A stretch of DNA of 64,000 bases from Corythucha ciliata (GCA_038030265.1 CM075939.1:23045253-23109252), one strand, 5' to 3'; shown: positions 45,601-51,099, counted from the stretch's first letter. Made by a program: numbers and translations. The notes: generated by a model from the letters alone, not told the origin.

Positions 45601-46440
45601 GTTCCATTAACATACGCATTTTCATGAAAATTGTACTTGGACGTAGGCGGATCTAGGGGGTGGGGTAACAGGGGATCTGGCAAAATCACCCTAAACATAT
45701 GCGTGGGAAGGTGGTGGGGTGTACCGTGGGAGGAGGTAGTTTGATTCCCCCCCCCCCCACACACCTTTTATCATTAGACCGAGACTTTCGAGACAAGACC
45801 GAGACGATACCGACTTTTCAACCTAGATCATAAGTCTCGGTCTCGTGCATCACTATCTGAGCCCCTCGCTGGACCAGCTCCTGCCACTGACGTTGGCTTT
45901 CAAGCGGGAAACTGTCATTTCTCACCTTGAGTGTCTCAGGGACACTTGAATCCCATAAATACTAGCGTATCTTTAAAGAAAAGGCCTCCTTCTTTATTTT
46001 TTAAAAAAAATATTATAATTTTGTAATTAGAAACCCCTCCCAAGAAAAATTCCTGAGCACGCCACTAACTACTGGCATTCCCTCTTTAGTTCCACGATTG
46101 GCAAGTATATAATATTATCTGTGTTTTTTTATTTGTTTTGTTCTTATTCGTTGCAGTAATATCCGTTCTAATGGCTTTGGTCGTCTATCCAGTTTGTTTC
46201 GCTGCTGAACTAGGCAATGGTAAATACGTCAAGAATTTCCTGGTTGTGTCTTGTCTGAGTTGTTACTAAGTACTTTTTTTTTTAAACCACTCAGGAAACA
46301 GAACTGTATGGGAGTTCGGCTGGGCTTACGGTGTCGGTTGGGGAGCGGCCATATTTCTTTTTGGAGCCGTCGTTCTTCTTCTGTGCGACAAAGAGAGCGA
46401 AGAAATTTATTACAAGGAACGTAAAGTCGGAGGTGCCTAG
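1886..46440 (+). CDS. Claudin/PMP22-superfamily four-helix membrane protein (TMEM47/VAB-9-like), five coding exons
   Basis: Proposed exons 1886-1915, 35858-36047, 37439-37588, 46157-46219 and 46295-46440 (579 nt, 192 residues plus stop). All boundaries are GT/AG and the phases 0,1,1,1 join without a break. The protein has four hydrophobic helices (about 11-30, 76-96, 115-138, 155-175). The first extracellular loop carries the claudin signature: W33, G42-L43-F44, C47 and C67. An N-glycosylation site is possible at N146-R-T. The tail EIYYKER resembles the tyrosine-rich end of TMEM47/VAB-9 relatives, as does EFGWAYGVGWG before helix 4. Members of this superfamily act at cell junctions of epithelia; that role here is inference. 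Exons 2-5 are secure. Exon 1 is a prediction across a 34-kb intron. Closest named fly gene not recognised. Confidence 0.8.
1916..5130 (+). other. Start of the long first intron; nothing coding recognised
   Basis: Mostly AT-rich unique-looking sequence. A poly-T run near 3580-3608 makes lysine-rich open frames on the minus strand that are not genes. The stretch 4480-5060 contains some F-type repeat-like wording but no array I could define. Confidence 0.4.
5138..5270 (-). repeat. GC-rich fragment, possibly a diverged SINE-body copy
   Basis: On the minus strand this stretch contains a GCGGGCGTTTCGG core and nearby CACAGCTCG-like text that weakly resembles the body of the SINE at 61532-61822. 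The match is short and interrupted, so it may be an old copy or chance. Confidence 0.2.
5380..5560 (-). repeat. Possible tRNA-derived SINE fragment
   Basis: Read on the minus strand, a TAATGGGTAGG segment is followed about 50 nt later by GGGTTCAACTC, which resembles tRNA A-box and B-box promoters. The cloverleaf does not form and no poly-A tail or flanking duplication was found, so it is at best a degraded SINE head. Confidence 0.25.
5561..7589. other. Intronic sequence without recognised features
   Basis: No gene or defined repeat seen. A 95-codon open frame at 6776-7063 has no recognisable domain and no splice context. A C10 tract lies near 6571. Confidence 0.4.
7590..9640 (+). repeat. Type-A 30-bp degenerate tandem repeat array, with a type-B stretch
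   Basis: Units of about 30-33 bp are built round CGCGAAATTGCAAGTTTCGG followed by a T-rich gap. Examples lie at 7850-7910, 7990-8110, 8370-8410 and 9540-9600. Every few units a more GC-rich stretch of about 100 bp recurs (7710-7790, 7915-7995, 8115-8190, 9475-9560), giving a higher-order pattern. Around 8990-9190 the units change to type B (TTTGGCAC wording). The same array appears inverted at 55.4-58.1 kb. A separate palindrome is inserted at 8468-8702. Confidence 0.7.
8468..8702. repeat. Near-perfect palindrome (foldback MITE), about 113-bp arms
   Basis: The left arm from 8468 and the right arm ending at 8702 are reverse complements with only a few differences, separated by about 9 bases near 8581. 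Ends read TAATGCA and TGCATTA. RNA from this site would fold into a very long hairpin. No flanking duplication is obvious, so the transposon class is undetermined. Confidence 0.8.
9775..9930 (-). repeat. Short type-D 30-bp repeat array
   Basis: Four to five units of 30-31 bp containing CATTTTTAGGG spaced by variable text. On the minus strand they read as AAAATGGC-type units, identical in style to the array at 43640-44240. Confidence 0.65.
9931..13190. other. Intronic sequence, nothing firm
   Basis: AT-rich, with poly-T at 10732-10747. The only item worth naming is the possible alternative first exon at 11539-11598, listed separately. Other open frames here lack domains and splice support. 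Confidence 0.4.
11539..11598 (+). CDS. Possible alternative first coding exon of the claudin-like gene
   Basis: ATG at 11539 opens 20 codons (MTRKLDRR..., very basic) that end precisely at AAG|GTTTGT, a phase-0 donor compatible with the acceptor at 35858. An in-frame stop lies upstream near 11486. A basic cytoplasmic N-terminus before a first helix is plausible, but the codons look less family-like than those of the exon at 1886. This may be chance. Confidence 0.2.
13191..13345 (-). repeat. Diverged, headless copy of the SINE body, with poly-A tail
   Basis: On the + strand a T-run at about 13192-13212 is followed by ATCAGCTGTGCACTTCACA, also present in the SINE at 61532-61822, then by related but diverged text with GACGTTTCGG and GGGAACGCCCA. 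No tRNA-like head is recognisable, so the copy is truncated or decayed. Orientation is minus, since the tail is poly-A on that strand. Confidence 0.55.
13346..15845. other. Intronic sequence; one unassigned open frame
   Basis: A short CAGTA-type microsatellite lies near 13515-13545. The + strand is open in one frame from 14838 to a stop at 15114-15116 (92 residues, rich in K and R, no early methionine, possible acceptor just before 14886). It matches nothing I recognise and may be a decayed transposon or chance. Confidence 0.3.
15846..16007. repeat. Small inverted-repeat element
   Basis: Arms of about 27 bp at 15848-15874 and 15979-16005 share ATAGAAAATGAGAGAG then GGTCCAC in opposite orientation. 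Size and layout suggest a MITE. No target-site duplication beyond a few bases is clear. Confidence 0.5.
16015..16205 (+). repeat. Type-B 30-bp repeat array
   Basis: About six units near 30-32 bp with the wording AACCAATTT then GCTGGTTTGGCTC. A 164-codon open frame across this region (15833-16327) is a by-product of the array and not a gene. Confidence 0.7.
16206..19274. other. Region downstream of the GNBP gene; weak exon candidates only
   Basis: Several minus-strand open frames between 16932 and 17944 have protein-like text but no recognised domain. The best is a possible terminal exon at 17678-17796, listed separately. On the + strand a 44-codon frame at 16849-16983 encodes a hydrophobic stretch (LVVVVALILVLNIA) but has no support. 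18000-19270 shows nothing coding; the GNBP 3' UTR must begin here but I could not place its end. Confidence 0.35.
17678..17796 (-). CDS. Unassigned candidate terminal exon
   Basis: Directly after an excellent acceptor (TTTTCTTTTCGTTTCAG) the minus strand encodes 39 residues ending in a stop, with a natural-looking mix (VLEKFVASSGSNFF, then KEELDVILNSV). An upstream open piece at about 17832-17918 also reads well, but the gap of 36 nt is too short for an intron and the phases do not agree. No family recognised. It may be a real small gene, a pseudogene or chance. Confidence 0.2.
19275..21250 (-). CDS. Beta-1,3-glucan recognition protein / Gram-negative-bacteria-binding protein (GNBP), six exons
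   Basis: Exons 21250-20988, 20923-20706, 20639-20434, 20161-19997, 19936-19638 and 19572-19275 join in phase (1449 nt, 482 residues). All introns are GT-AG and short (64, 66, 272, 60 and 65 nt). The protein has a signal peptide (about 1-22), a CBM39 domain (about 24-125, with VSIPDREGVTLFAVH and KDGLGY), a Pro-rich linker, and a GH16-like domain to the end (VEVRAKLPKGDW, RLEWTP, FFISFGVHAGGRTDFPD). Active enzymes have an E-I-D-x-x-E motif; here it is Q316-I-L-L-G-H321, so the protein should bind but not cut glucan. In insects these proteins are secreted and trigger Toll or prophenoloxidase responses. It lies antisense inside the claudin-like gene's long intron. Length is typical and I see no defect. 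Confidence 0.93.
20236..20382. mobile_element. Harbinger-like MITE in GNBP intron 3
   Basis: Terminal inverted repeats GGCCCGTTTTCACCAA and, at the other end, GACCCGTTTT (with an interruption before the TTTTCACCAA part). The 147-bp element is flanked by TAA at 20233-20235 and 20383-20385. A three-base TAA/TTA duplication with GG-starting ends is typical of PIF/Harbinger. It explains why intron 3 (272 nt) is longer than its neighbours. Confidence 0.65.
21357..21364. promoter_or_regulatory. Perfect TGACGTCA (CRE/ATF-type) site upstream of GNBP
   Basis: A full palindromic CRE lies 107 bp upstream of the GNBP start codon. A weak kB-like GAGAATTCCA is seen on the minus strand near 21323-21334. 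An immune gene would be expected to carry kB sites, but the match is poor. Function is inferred from position only. Confidence 0.25.
21419..23027. other. Non-coding interval between GNBP and the LINE
   Basis: No gene recognised. A CAGGGCCGGCCAAC segment near 22853 has the look of a hAT terminal repeat, but no partner end was found. The 65-codon minus-strand open frame at 22799-22996 has no support. Confidence 0.35.
23119..25984 (-). pseudogene. LINE ORF2 (APE endonuclease plus reverse transcriptase), frameshifted
   Basis: Three open pieces, 25984-25685, 25668-24751 and 24627-23119, together match a usual ORF2 length (about 950 residues). Endonuclease signs: NIRSLHYKTDEL, VESWLS, ITGDLNIN, LDVVITN. 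The SDH triad motif near the domain end reads SYH (LSYHFAVSFDL), so a catalytic Asp is lost. Reverse transcriptase signs: LPISLQSNFAKIFE, QHGFRKKFST, AFDVLDHQLL, GVPQGSILGPLLF and YADDT. The first shift lies in a pyrimidine run near 25710-25730. Between 24751 and 24627 coding moves to another frame and back. The copy cannot move itself. Confidence 0.85.
25960..27108 (-). CDS. LINE ORF1 protein with N-terminal PHD finger, 382 residues
   Basis: The open frame is intact. Residues about 18-72 form a PHD-type zinc finger (CALC, then CDGICKKHFHACC, then WFCEGC). The middle is charged and low in complexity. Near the C-terminus VYVTRLSHSVTLDDMIRHLN resembles a degenerate RNA-recognition fold. ORF1 proteins of this superfamily bind the element's RNA. 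A second in-frame methionine nine codons later (MADGSRLV) could be the real start. It is the only intact gene of the element. Confidence 0.8.
   Translation of the reverse strand: MHALSRNQSMADGSRLVVCALCGKLINDQSEDLLCDGICKKHFHACCGGFSSSGSQSISRLSGKVKWFCEGCSNRISVCMSGEQSALDFAAIFDVVASQLKVLGETNFELPGRLKSLETENKEIFKLALSELGNRFSGVKGREGGPPHQSEHTVLKDRWSVNFEHGELALPGRQEVNFEENQCRVDIAAGYADKAEPTPPAGGAHLHELPEEETKETSVRRKRRNATVGVPAPNTDSPSSHDQNIIIHKDSSGARTRSGNAKRGIVGTLCEQSCKLTVAPKAPAKKCVYVTRLSHSVTLDDMIRHLNSLDVQNFKCSQMRTKRSGEYASFHIEVLVDNLQKIMKPESRPEGVFVRTFFGSLKPDQVIESREVFLECTAKMAS
27240..27960 (+). repeat. Type-B 30-bp repeat array, interrupted by a small MITE
   Basis: Units of 30-31 bp with CCTAATTTCGCG followed by TATTTGGCAC (clear at 27245-27300 and 27475-27575, and best preserved at 27815-27960). 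The 27346-27451 inverted-repeat element interrupts it. Open frames through the array are by-products. Confidence 0.7.
27346..27451. mobile_element. Short inverted-repeat MITE, possibly hAT-like
   Basis: Both ends begin CAGGGATTT and continue as near-identical inverted repeats of about 34 bp (including CATTTTTGTCTCT). CAGGG ends suggest hAT. The 8-bp flanks do not match. A 12-bp direct repeat ACTTGAATTTCT lies at about 27289 and 27451, but it could come from the surrounding array. Confidence 0.5.
27979..28444. mobile_element. 466-bp inverted-repeat element flanked by TA
   Basis: Termini GAGAGTTTTAGCA and TGCTAAAACTCTC are exact inverted repeats and lie between TA dinucleotides at 27977-27978 and 28445-28446. 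Subterminal GCTAACG and CGTTAGC words are also mirrored. TA flanks suggest a Tc1/mariner-type non-autonomous element. No transposase coding inside. Confidence 0.55.
28450..28625 (+). repeat. Type-B 30-bp repeat array
   Basis: Five units near 30-32 bp, e.g. TTTCAATTTCGCGGTTTTGG at about 28564. It continues the array interrupted by the 27979-28444 element. Confidence 0.65.
28626..32045. other. Intronic sequence without recognised features
   Basis: No gene or array found. It holds a C12 tract at about 30250, a repeated CAGACTAACAATAAGTGA phrase near 30530 and 30600, and an exact 11-bp-arm hairpin at 31875-31906. A tRNA A-box-like string near 29339 has no B-box partner. Confidence 0.4.
32058..32482 (+). 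mobile_element. 5'-truncated LINE fragment with 12-bp target-site duplications
   Basis: The insert is flanked by AACTGGAATGAA at 32046-32057 and 32483-32494 and ends in an AAC-type tail. Its + strand keeps the C-terminal part of an ORF2: GGGACATTTTCCCCTTCG reads as a GHFPL-like phrase, then RFC-NLAVETAEHVLCECYAF, a zinc-knuckle motif typical of I/R1/Jockey-like elements with RNase H. Several stops break the frame. The different tail and domain show it belongs to another family than the LINE at 23-27 kb. Confidence 0.8.
32495..33200. other. Non-coding, nothing recognised
   Basis: Unique-looking intronic sequence. No reading frame, array or RNA gene could be supported. Confidence 0.4.
33201..33351. 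mobile_element. hAT MITE with perfect 8-bp target-site duplication
   Basis: The 151-bp element begins CAAGGGCGGATCTGGGG and ends with the inverse of CACAGGAGGATCTAAGG. It is flanked by CCTAGCTA at 33193-33200 and 33352-33359, an exact 8-bp duplication as made by hAT transposases. It holds long C and G tracts. Related pieces lie at about 45226-45400 (same strand) and 45647-45760 (opposite strand). Confidence 0.85.
33540..33915 (+). repeat. Minisatellite, about 17-20 bp unit
   Basis: About twenty degenerate copies of a CTGTGGTTGGAACTTT-like unit. The long open frame across it (33407-33814) is a product of the repeat, not a gene. Confidence 0.8.
34000..34180 (+). repeat. Type-B-like 30-bp repeat array
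   Basis: Units near 30 bp with AATTTGGTTTTGAAA, AAACCAATTTATCAAG and related text. More decayed than the copies at 27-28 kb. Confidence 0.5.
34181..35857 (+). other. 3' end of the first intron, nothing recognised
   Basis: AT-rich sequence up to the polypyrimidine tract and AG at 35841-35857. Overlapping open frames at 35051-35602 on both strands lack domains and are taken as noise. Confidence 0.4.
35858..36047 (+). CDS. Claudin-like gene, coding exon 2
   Basis: Acceptor TTTTGTTTCAG, donor CTA|GTGAGT in phase 1. Encodes residues 11-73: transmembrane helix 1 and the first extracellular loop with W33, GLF (42-44), C47 and C67, the claudin-superfamily signature. Confidence 0.9.
36074..37374. 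mobile_element. 1.3-kb inverted-repeat element packed with a TCTGACGCGCTCGAG-like word
   Basis: Both ends begin TAGTAGGGGAGCCCA and continue similarly (GGGATTTACTC then GCGTC) for about 45 bp. TAA flanks it at 36071-36073 and 37375-37377. Inside, the word TAATCTGACGCGCTCGAG or parts of it occurs about a dozen times in both orientations (for example 36111, 36209, 36248, 36309, 36840s, 36909, 37040s, 37120s, 37180s, 37331). It has no coding potential. Dense subterminal words of this sort usually bind a transposase. TAA flanks hint at a Harbinger-like or related enzyme, but the family is not recognised. A smaller inverted-repeat element seems nested at about 36504-36647. Confidence 0.75.
36504..36647. 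mobile_element. Nested small inverted-repeat element
   Basis: Mirrored words ATTATTCAAC, CCAATTCAGTGAAA and CCACCCGTCTT at the left are met on the right as AAGACGGGTGG, TTTACTGAATAGG and GTTGAATAAT. Boundaries are approximate. A further GTTGAATAAT/ATTATTCAAC pair lies at about 36684-36710. Confidence 0.45.
37439..37588 (+). CDS. Claudin-like gene, coding exon 3
   Basis: Acceptor TTATTGCAG, donor TCAT|GTGAGT, phases 1 and 1. Encodes residues 74-123: helix 2 (YIKIAAGLCIISLL), the short cytoplasmic loop (KTNDYRTKYKFYR) and the start of helix 3. Confidence 0.9.
37589..38040 (+). other. Start of intron 3; nothing specific
   Basis: Non-coding. A C10 tract near 37760. No array or RNA gene seen. 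Confidence 0.4.
38041..38280. mobile_element. 240-bp palindromic MITE flanked by TTAA
   Basis: Almost perfect palindrome with arms of about 115 bp beginning GCCGCCTTCACATGCGGGC, centre near 38155. TTAA flanks it at 38037-38040 and 38281-38284. A TTAA duplication is the hallmark of piggyBac-type integration, though the ends differ from the classic CCC start. A second, shortened copy lies at 61226-61366. Confidence 0.85.
38285..39165 (+). other. Intron 3 sequence without recognised features
   Basis: Short open frames on both strands only. No domain or repeat family assigned. Confidence 0.4.
39170..40942. mobile_element. 1.8-kb foldback element with about 490-bp inverted arms
   Basis: The left arm 39170-39664 and right arm 40456-40942 are diverged but collinear inverted repeats (GGCCAGTCAA at both ends, then shared CGGCTAGTTCTGA, CTTTCGAAG, TTTCGTGGCACTCGAAAACC, ACGTACGAAGTACGTT, TTCCATTTAAGCACACAACG). 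TA lies on both sides, as for Tc1/mariner-type insertion. The 790-bp spacer has a 107-codon minus-strand open frame (40093-40416) without any recognised domain. The transposon class is uncertain. Confidence 0.8.
40945..41235. repeat. Smaller inverted-repeat unit next to the foldback element
   Basis: TTTGTTTAGCATTTCGAAAC near 40970 is mirrored by GTTTCGAAACGCTAAACAAA near 41170, on either side of unique sequence and a T21 run. This may be a separate MITE. Confidence 0.45.
41330..41700 (+). repeat. Type-C to type-A 30-bp repeat array
   Basis: Starts with GTAAAATTGAGAAAAATAGC (type C), then GAAATTGCAAGTTTTGGG (type A), and includes the 100-bp GC-richer phrase also seen at 7915-7995 (ACAGCCCCCAAAGTCTGACA). 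This composite order recurs elsewhere in the window. Confidence 0.65.
41701..43639 (+). other. Intron 3 sequence, no gene recognised
   Basis: Overlapping open frames on both strands at 41700-42290 have no domain. Long C/G tracts at about 42268 and 42404 and a T20 run at 43381. A possible hAT-type GGCGCAGACCTAGAG end near 42386 has no partner. Confidence 0.35.
43640..44240 (+). repeat. Type-D 30-bp repeat array
   Basis: About eighteen units of 30 bp. Best run 43925-44100: AAAATGGCTAAACTGGCCAT-like text followed by TCGCGCC or a variant. It has a C10 plus CCA stretch near 43850. Confidence 0.75.
44630..45855. mobile_element. hAT-like element with GAGACC-rich ends
   Basis: Ends TAGTGATACACCGAGACCG and, inverted, TAGTGATGCACGAGACCG. 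The 8-bp flanks CCTGAGTC (44622-44629) and TCTGAGCC (45856-45863) agree at six positions, as expected of an aged hAT duplication. The left end holds many GAGACC/GGTCTC words. The interior has no transposase but includes two pieces related to the 33201-33351 MITE, in opposite orientations. Confidence 0.7.
46157..46219 (+). CDS. Claudin-like gene, coding exon 4
   Basis: Acceptor TTCGTTGCAG, donor AATG|GTAAAT, phases 1 and 1. Encodes residues 124-144, finishing helix 3 (ISVLMALVVYPVCFAAELGN). Confidence 0.88.
46295..46440 (+). CDS. Claudin-like gene, last coding exon
   Basis: Acceptor AACCACTCAG; ends at TAG 46438-46440. Encodes residues 145-192: N146-R-T glycosylation site, WEFGWAYGVGWG, helix 4, and a cytoplasmic tail with EIYYKER. 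A cytoplasmic motif ending in V-G-G-A differs from classical claudin PDZ-binding ends. Confidence 0.9.
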
Positions 46441-48178
46441 TGGGTGCCGCCCCTGCCTGATTTGGTGATCTAGCCAAGCCTTGGCAGGGAGCACGCCGCC
46501 GCTACCAACAACGCCACCACCACCACCACCATCTCATCCGCCAATTCATATTTGTCAGCCACAACGATTGCCAACTCAACCGCCGTCGGCTCCTGCAGCA
46601 AGGGGGTAAGTGTATCTAGTCGTCGTCCTCGGAACCATTTTACAGTCGAACGTCATTCGCTGTTATCACGGTAGGGGGGGGGGGTCATATTTCCGTTCAT
46701 ACACGTGAGACTCGGCAGGAAAGGGATTTAAACGGGAGGAAACAGGAAGAAAAAGAAAAATAACAAGGGCTTTTGTTGTCTTGATTCAGTTCGAGTTTTT
46801 ACTTCCTCAACCATTCATTTTCCAATGTTTCACCCTCTTTATTTTGAGAGGCGATTTCTCATTTAATTCTTCCACCTGCGTGACATTACGCAGAGGCATC
46901 GGCTTTAACTTAATCCTTATCCGGAGAAGAAAAAAGTAACTTTGTGGTAGATGGGAAATTAGTGCAGCACAGAGAAAGGGGCAAGTTTATTCGCTCTGTA
47001 CAAACCCTATAATGAAGTAAACAAAGTTATATTGGACTGAGAGGGAGAAAATCAAGGGGATTTTGTGTTAAATTCTAACTTTTTCGAATGCTAAGAATAT
47101 TATTTGACTTTTCAAATTTCCGAAAGCAAGCTCAACAAAGTTAAGCCTCCCATCCTCACCTTTTCCATAAAAATAGAACGCGTTTATTAGGGAGACAAAT
47201 CTCTCTATCCGTACCTTTGTACCTGGTGGCAAACATGCAATGTGTGGTTTAACGGATTACGACCTGATTCCTTTTTTGTGCCATTTTTGTTTTTTTGGGG
47301 TTATTTTTGAGGGCCTGGCTAGTTAGAAAGGGCTTATATATTTTTTAGGTGCGGGGGGAAGAGGGAGGGAAGATGACATGTATGGTTTTCGAGGACACGA
47401 CTTTTGATTAGTAGGTATTTTTTTACTCTGAGAAAATGGACATTTTACTGCAAATTTTCGAGTAGAAGTTTTCATGGAAATAACCATTCGACAGTGAACA
47501 AGACTACTTTACTGTGAATTAAAATGTGTACACAGTGTAATTTCTTTCTTACATTTCTTTTTTGAAGTGTGTACGTTTTGATTGGGTTACCCGCTTTTTT
47601 TTTTAATTATTATTATGCGTCTCTCATTATAGTGCATCATTTTTCATGACCAAAGCAAGATAATTTGGACATTTGTTGCTGCACACCCTGCGTATAAAAC
47701 TGTGAACAGGAAAACAAAAAACAACAACATATCCGCAGTTTGAACGGGTGTGCACAAGTCAAGAGAAAGAACACAGGAAAAATAAGAAATAAAAACCTTG
47801 TACATAGAAAATGTTTAATTCGTGTATAATTTTACGTTGTCTAATCTCTCCTCTTAAAATATTTCAGTGCCCTTCCCTCCACACTCACAAAAACAAAATT
47901 GTCGTTATAAGTAGATGCCATTTGAAGAATGCCGCCGTTTCCCCCCATGCATTATTACGTTCACATTCGAGATCAACATGTACAAAAACCCCCAAAAAAT
48001 GTAAATAGTTACTACACCGAGTAGTTTACGTGTTCTTTTTGTGTCGTATTCCCTCGATTTGTTTAATTTGCTTATAAAAATCTCCCAAGTTTTCCAGTAT
48101 AATTTACAAATTTACTTGGAGAAAAAACAGTGAACGAAATGTAATTTCAAAATCTCAGTGGCCCCATATTTCCCAAAT

Positions 48179-48229
<51 letters not shown>

Positions 48230-49000
48230 CCAATTGCCTGCCGCCAGAAATTTGAGAGCAATGATGAAATCAAGGTGCAGTCTGTGTACCGTGACTGCAT
48301 TTTCTGTTTAAAAGTTGGCGGAAAAAAAAACTCCTGAAAGGTCAGGATCTGAACAAAAAAAAACACAGCAACAGTATATTATATATACACAACAGGCAGT
48401 CTCTCAACAGAATATTATTTTAACATTTCTGTGATACCAACAGATCTTTATGAGTTTTTTGTTATTTCGGCAGATCTCCCCAAGAGTTTTATATTGTAAA
48501 TTTTAATTTTATTTATTATTTAATTTGAAAACGAGTTACATTTTAAATGATATTGTTGTTACATAATATCTATTTTACAAAGTTTATTTTTTTAATTTTC
48601 ACGAGACGAGGGATCCTTCAGGGGCGCGGGAGGGGGGACATAAATATTTAAAAAAAGAAAAAAAAAGAGGGCTTGAAAAGTAGGAATGTACATATCAAGT
48701 TACTCTTAATTTGTTAATGTTTCTCTTTATTAATCAAGGCTTAAAATATAGATGTTTTAAAGAAGAAAACCCGTGGCTATGTGTGCTGTTTGCTTTCAAT
48801 GTTTTTATACGTATTTATTTGTTCTTTTTACTAAATTAAGAACCCTCACCCCCCTCCACGCCCTCTTCTTTTTGGGACAAATGCATGGTGTAAAATTATC
48901 CGTAGCTAATAATGAAATTAGTTTTTAATAACTAGTTTTTGTTTAGTTTGAAACAACGTTTATTTTATTTTAATAATAATCAAACAGGGGAAAATAAAAC
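46441..49000 (+). other. Probable 3' UTR of the claudin-like gene
   Basis: After the stop there is a CCA-rich stretch and then long AT-rich sequence free of the repeat arrays and MITEs that crowd the intron. Poly-A signals AATAAA occur at 47788-47793 and 48993-48998. A GGG|GTAAGT at about 46607 is donor-like, so a 3' UTR intron or an alternative end is possible. The 3' limit is not determined. Confidence 0.4.
48180..48229. repeat. T50 homopolymer
   Basis: An unbroken run of about 50 T. It could be the tail of a minus-strand retroposon, but no body is recognised beside it. It gives rise to a false lysine-rich open frame. Confidence 0.8.
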
Positions 49001-49239
49001 GAACTCGATGGAACTTTATTAATTTATATTTAAAAAATGTTAATTTTAACTCGTAAATTATGTGTTATTAAACTAATTTTAAGAATGTTTTTATTAAATT
49101 TGCAGTTTTTCTTTCATACTTCAAGGAAAGCGAAAGGGTTACGCTCAAATATGAACGTTACATTTTTTGGCCTTCAATTGACGGCCATCCAGTTCAGAGA
49201 TCAAGAAATCGTCAAAATTGGAGAATGACGCCAAACATT

Positions 49240-49739
49240 CTCTTCATTCCATAAGAATGTAGTTATAGATGAAACATTTCAAAATTATACAAATTTCAAT
49301 TTGACAGGGTTATATATTCATCGTAGAGGGTTCAAATTTTGACACAAGCTTCATCCTGGCAACTCTGATTTATGCTGATTTTTTCAGATTTTTAAAAAAA
49401 TTTTAAATCTTTCAAATTTCAAATTTAAATTGCCCAAACATTTCACACTTTGAAATCGTAGCTCCTTCCAAAATCATCCTATCGTCGACGGCAGGGTCTT
49501 AAAATTTCCACTATACGGTAGCCTATCCAGGAGAAATACCCAAAAAAATGATGAAAATTTATTTCAACCTCAAAAATTGATTTTTGGGCTGTTTCGCCGA
49601 TATTTTTAGAATCAATTGAAATTCAGTTTATAAGGTTTTCTCAATCATCTAAAAACGAAAATGGGGTCCGTTTGGCCAATTTAATTTTTCTCGACAGGGG
49701 CCCGCCCGCGAAAATTCTTAAATTTCCTGCCTGGCGACG
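49240..49739. other. Non-coding AT-rich sequence
   Basis: No gene seen. It may be diverged flank of the tandem repeat that follows, since wording such as TTTTTCAGATTTTTAAAA is similar. Confidence 0.3.
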
Positions 49740-50470
49740 AGGGTTGATTTTTTCATATTTTCAGATTCCACTCAAATTTGGTATTTAGAGGTTGTTCGAC
49801 ATCAGAAAAAAGAATATGACGTCAGTTGGGGGGTGAATATTTTTTTGTACCCCCTTCCCCCCACTGTAACTTAGGGGATGAATTTTAGATTTTCATCAGA
49901 ATCTACTCAAATTCGGTATTTAGGTGTTTTAGAACCTTCTAAAATTTAATGTGACGTCAGTTAAGGGGTAAATATTTTTTTCAACCCTCCTCCCCCCCCC
50001 CGATTTAGGGGATGATTTTTAGATTTTCATCAGAATCTACTCAAATTCGGTATTTAGGGGTTTTAGAACCTTATAAAATTAAATGTGGCGTCAGTTGGGG
50101 GATGAAAATTTTTTAATCCCTCCCCCCCCAGCGACAGCAGGGTGATATTTAGATGCTGCTTAGGGGATGATTTTTAGATTTTTGTCAGAATCCACTCAAT
50201 TTCGGAATTTAGGGGTTTTAGAACCTTCTAAAATTAAGTGTGACGTCAGTTTGAGGATGAAAATTTATTTTAACCCCTTTGGCCCATACAATCCCTTTAC
50301 TCTGCTTAGGGGATGATTTTTGGATTTTCATCGGATTGCACTCAAATTCGGTGTTGAGACGTTTAAAACCTTCTAGAATTAAACATGACGTCAGTTTAGG
50401 GATGATAATTTATTTCAACCCCTTTGTGCCTGAGACTGCATCTTGCACTGCTTAAGGGACGAATTTTACA
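49740..50470 (+). repeat. Tandem repeat, about 125-145-bp unit, about six copies
   Basis: Each unit holds GGGGATGATTTTTAGATTTT, CTCAAATTCGGTATTTAGG, GTTTTAGAACCTTCTAAAAT and then TGACGTCAGTT followed by a C-rich stretch. Units start near 49745, 49873, 50009, 50163, 50307 and 50453. The palindrome TGACGTCA is intact in four units. Confidence 0.85.
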
Positions 50471-50479
50471 TTTTTTTTC

Positions 50480-50660
50480 GATGAATGGTAGCTTCCCCCA
50501 GAACTGGAATAGTATTTAGCTCATTCCTGTGGCAATTCCTATAAACGGTAGCTTCCCCCAGAACTGTAATAGTATTTTACTCATTGCCGTTAGCATTTCA
50601 TATGTACGGTTGCTTTCCCCAGAACTGAAATAATTTCCGTACCATTTCATATGTATGGTA
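50480..50660 (+). repeat. Tandem repeat, about 70-75-bp unit, three copies
   Basis: Units share GGTAGCTTCCCCCAGAACTG then AATAGTATTT and end near CATTTCATATGTA. It follows the previous array directly. Confidence 0.8.
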
Positions 50661-50889
50661 CCTGGACAAGAAAGATGTATAAGAGACCGGCGCTGGTGTA
50701 CTGGGGGCAGTAATCAGAACATTGGACAAGAAAGTTATACTGGAGATCCGCGATGATATAAATATTCTGATTGTTATCTTAGGGGTGTCAAATGAAATAT
50801 GTATTCAATTTAACACTGATCAGAATTTAATATCTGATACATGTAAATATGTATCAGATTATGGGGAACAAATGAAGGTATCTGGAAGC

Positions 50890-51090
50890 ATCAAAATGAA
50901 CGTCAATATCCTGGGGGCTGCAATACAAATGTCAGCAAATTTGAATGTCAATGTTCTGGAGGCAGCAAATTTGATCGTAAATATTCTGGAGGAAGCAGAT
51001 TTGAACGTCAATATTCTGAGAGAAGCTAATTTGAATGTCGATATTCTGGAGGCAGCAAATCTGAATGCCAACGTTCTGGGAAAGCAAATT
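50890..51090 (+). repeat. 30-bp minisatellite encoding a decapeptide repeat
   Basis: Six or so copies of a 30-bp unit AATTTGAACGTCAATATTCT plus GGAGGCAGCA. The frame stays open for 152 codons (50722-51180, non-ATG start) and reads as NLNVNILEAA-like decapeptides. There is no start methionine or known domain, so coding is unlikely. Confidence 0.75.
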
Positions 51091-51099
51091 GGAATATCA

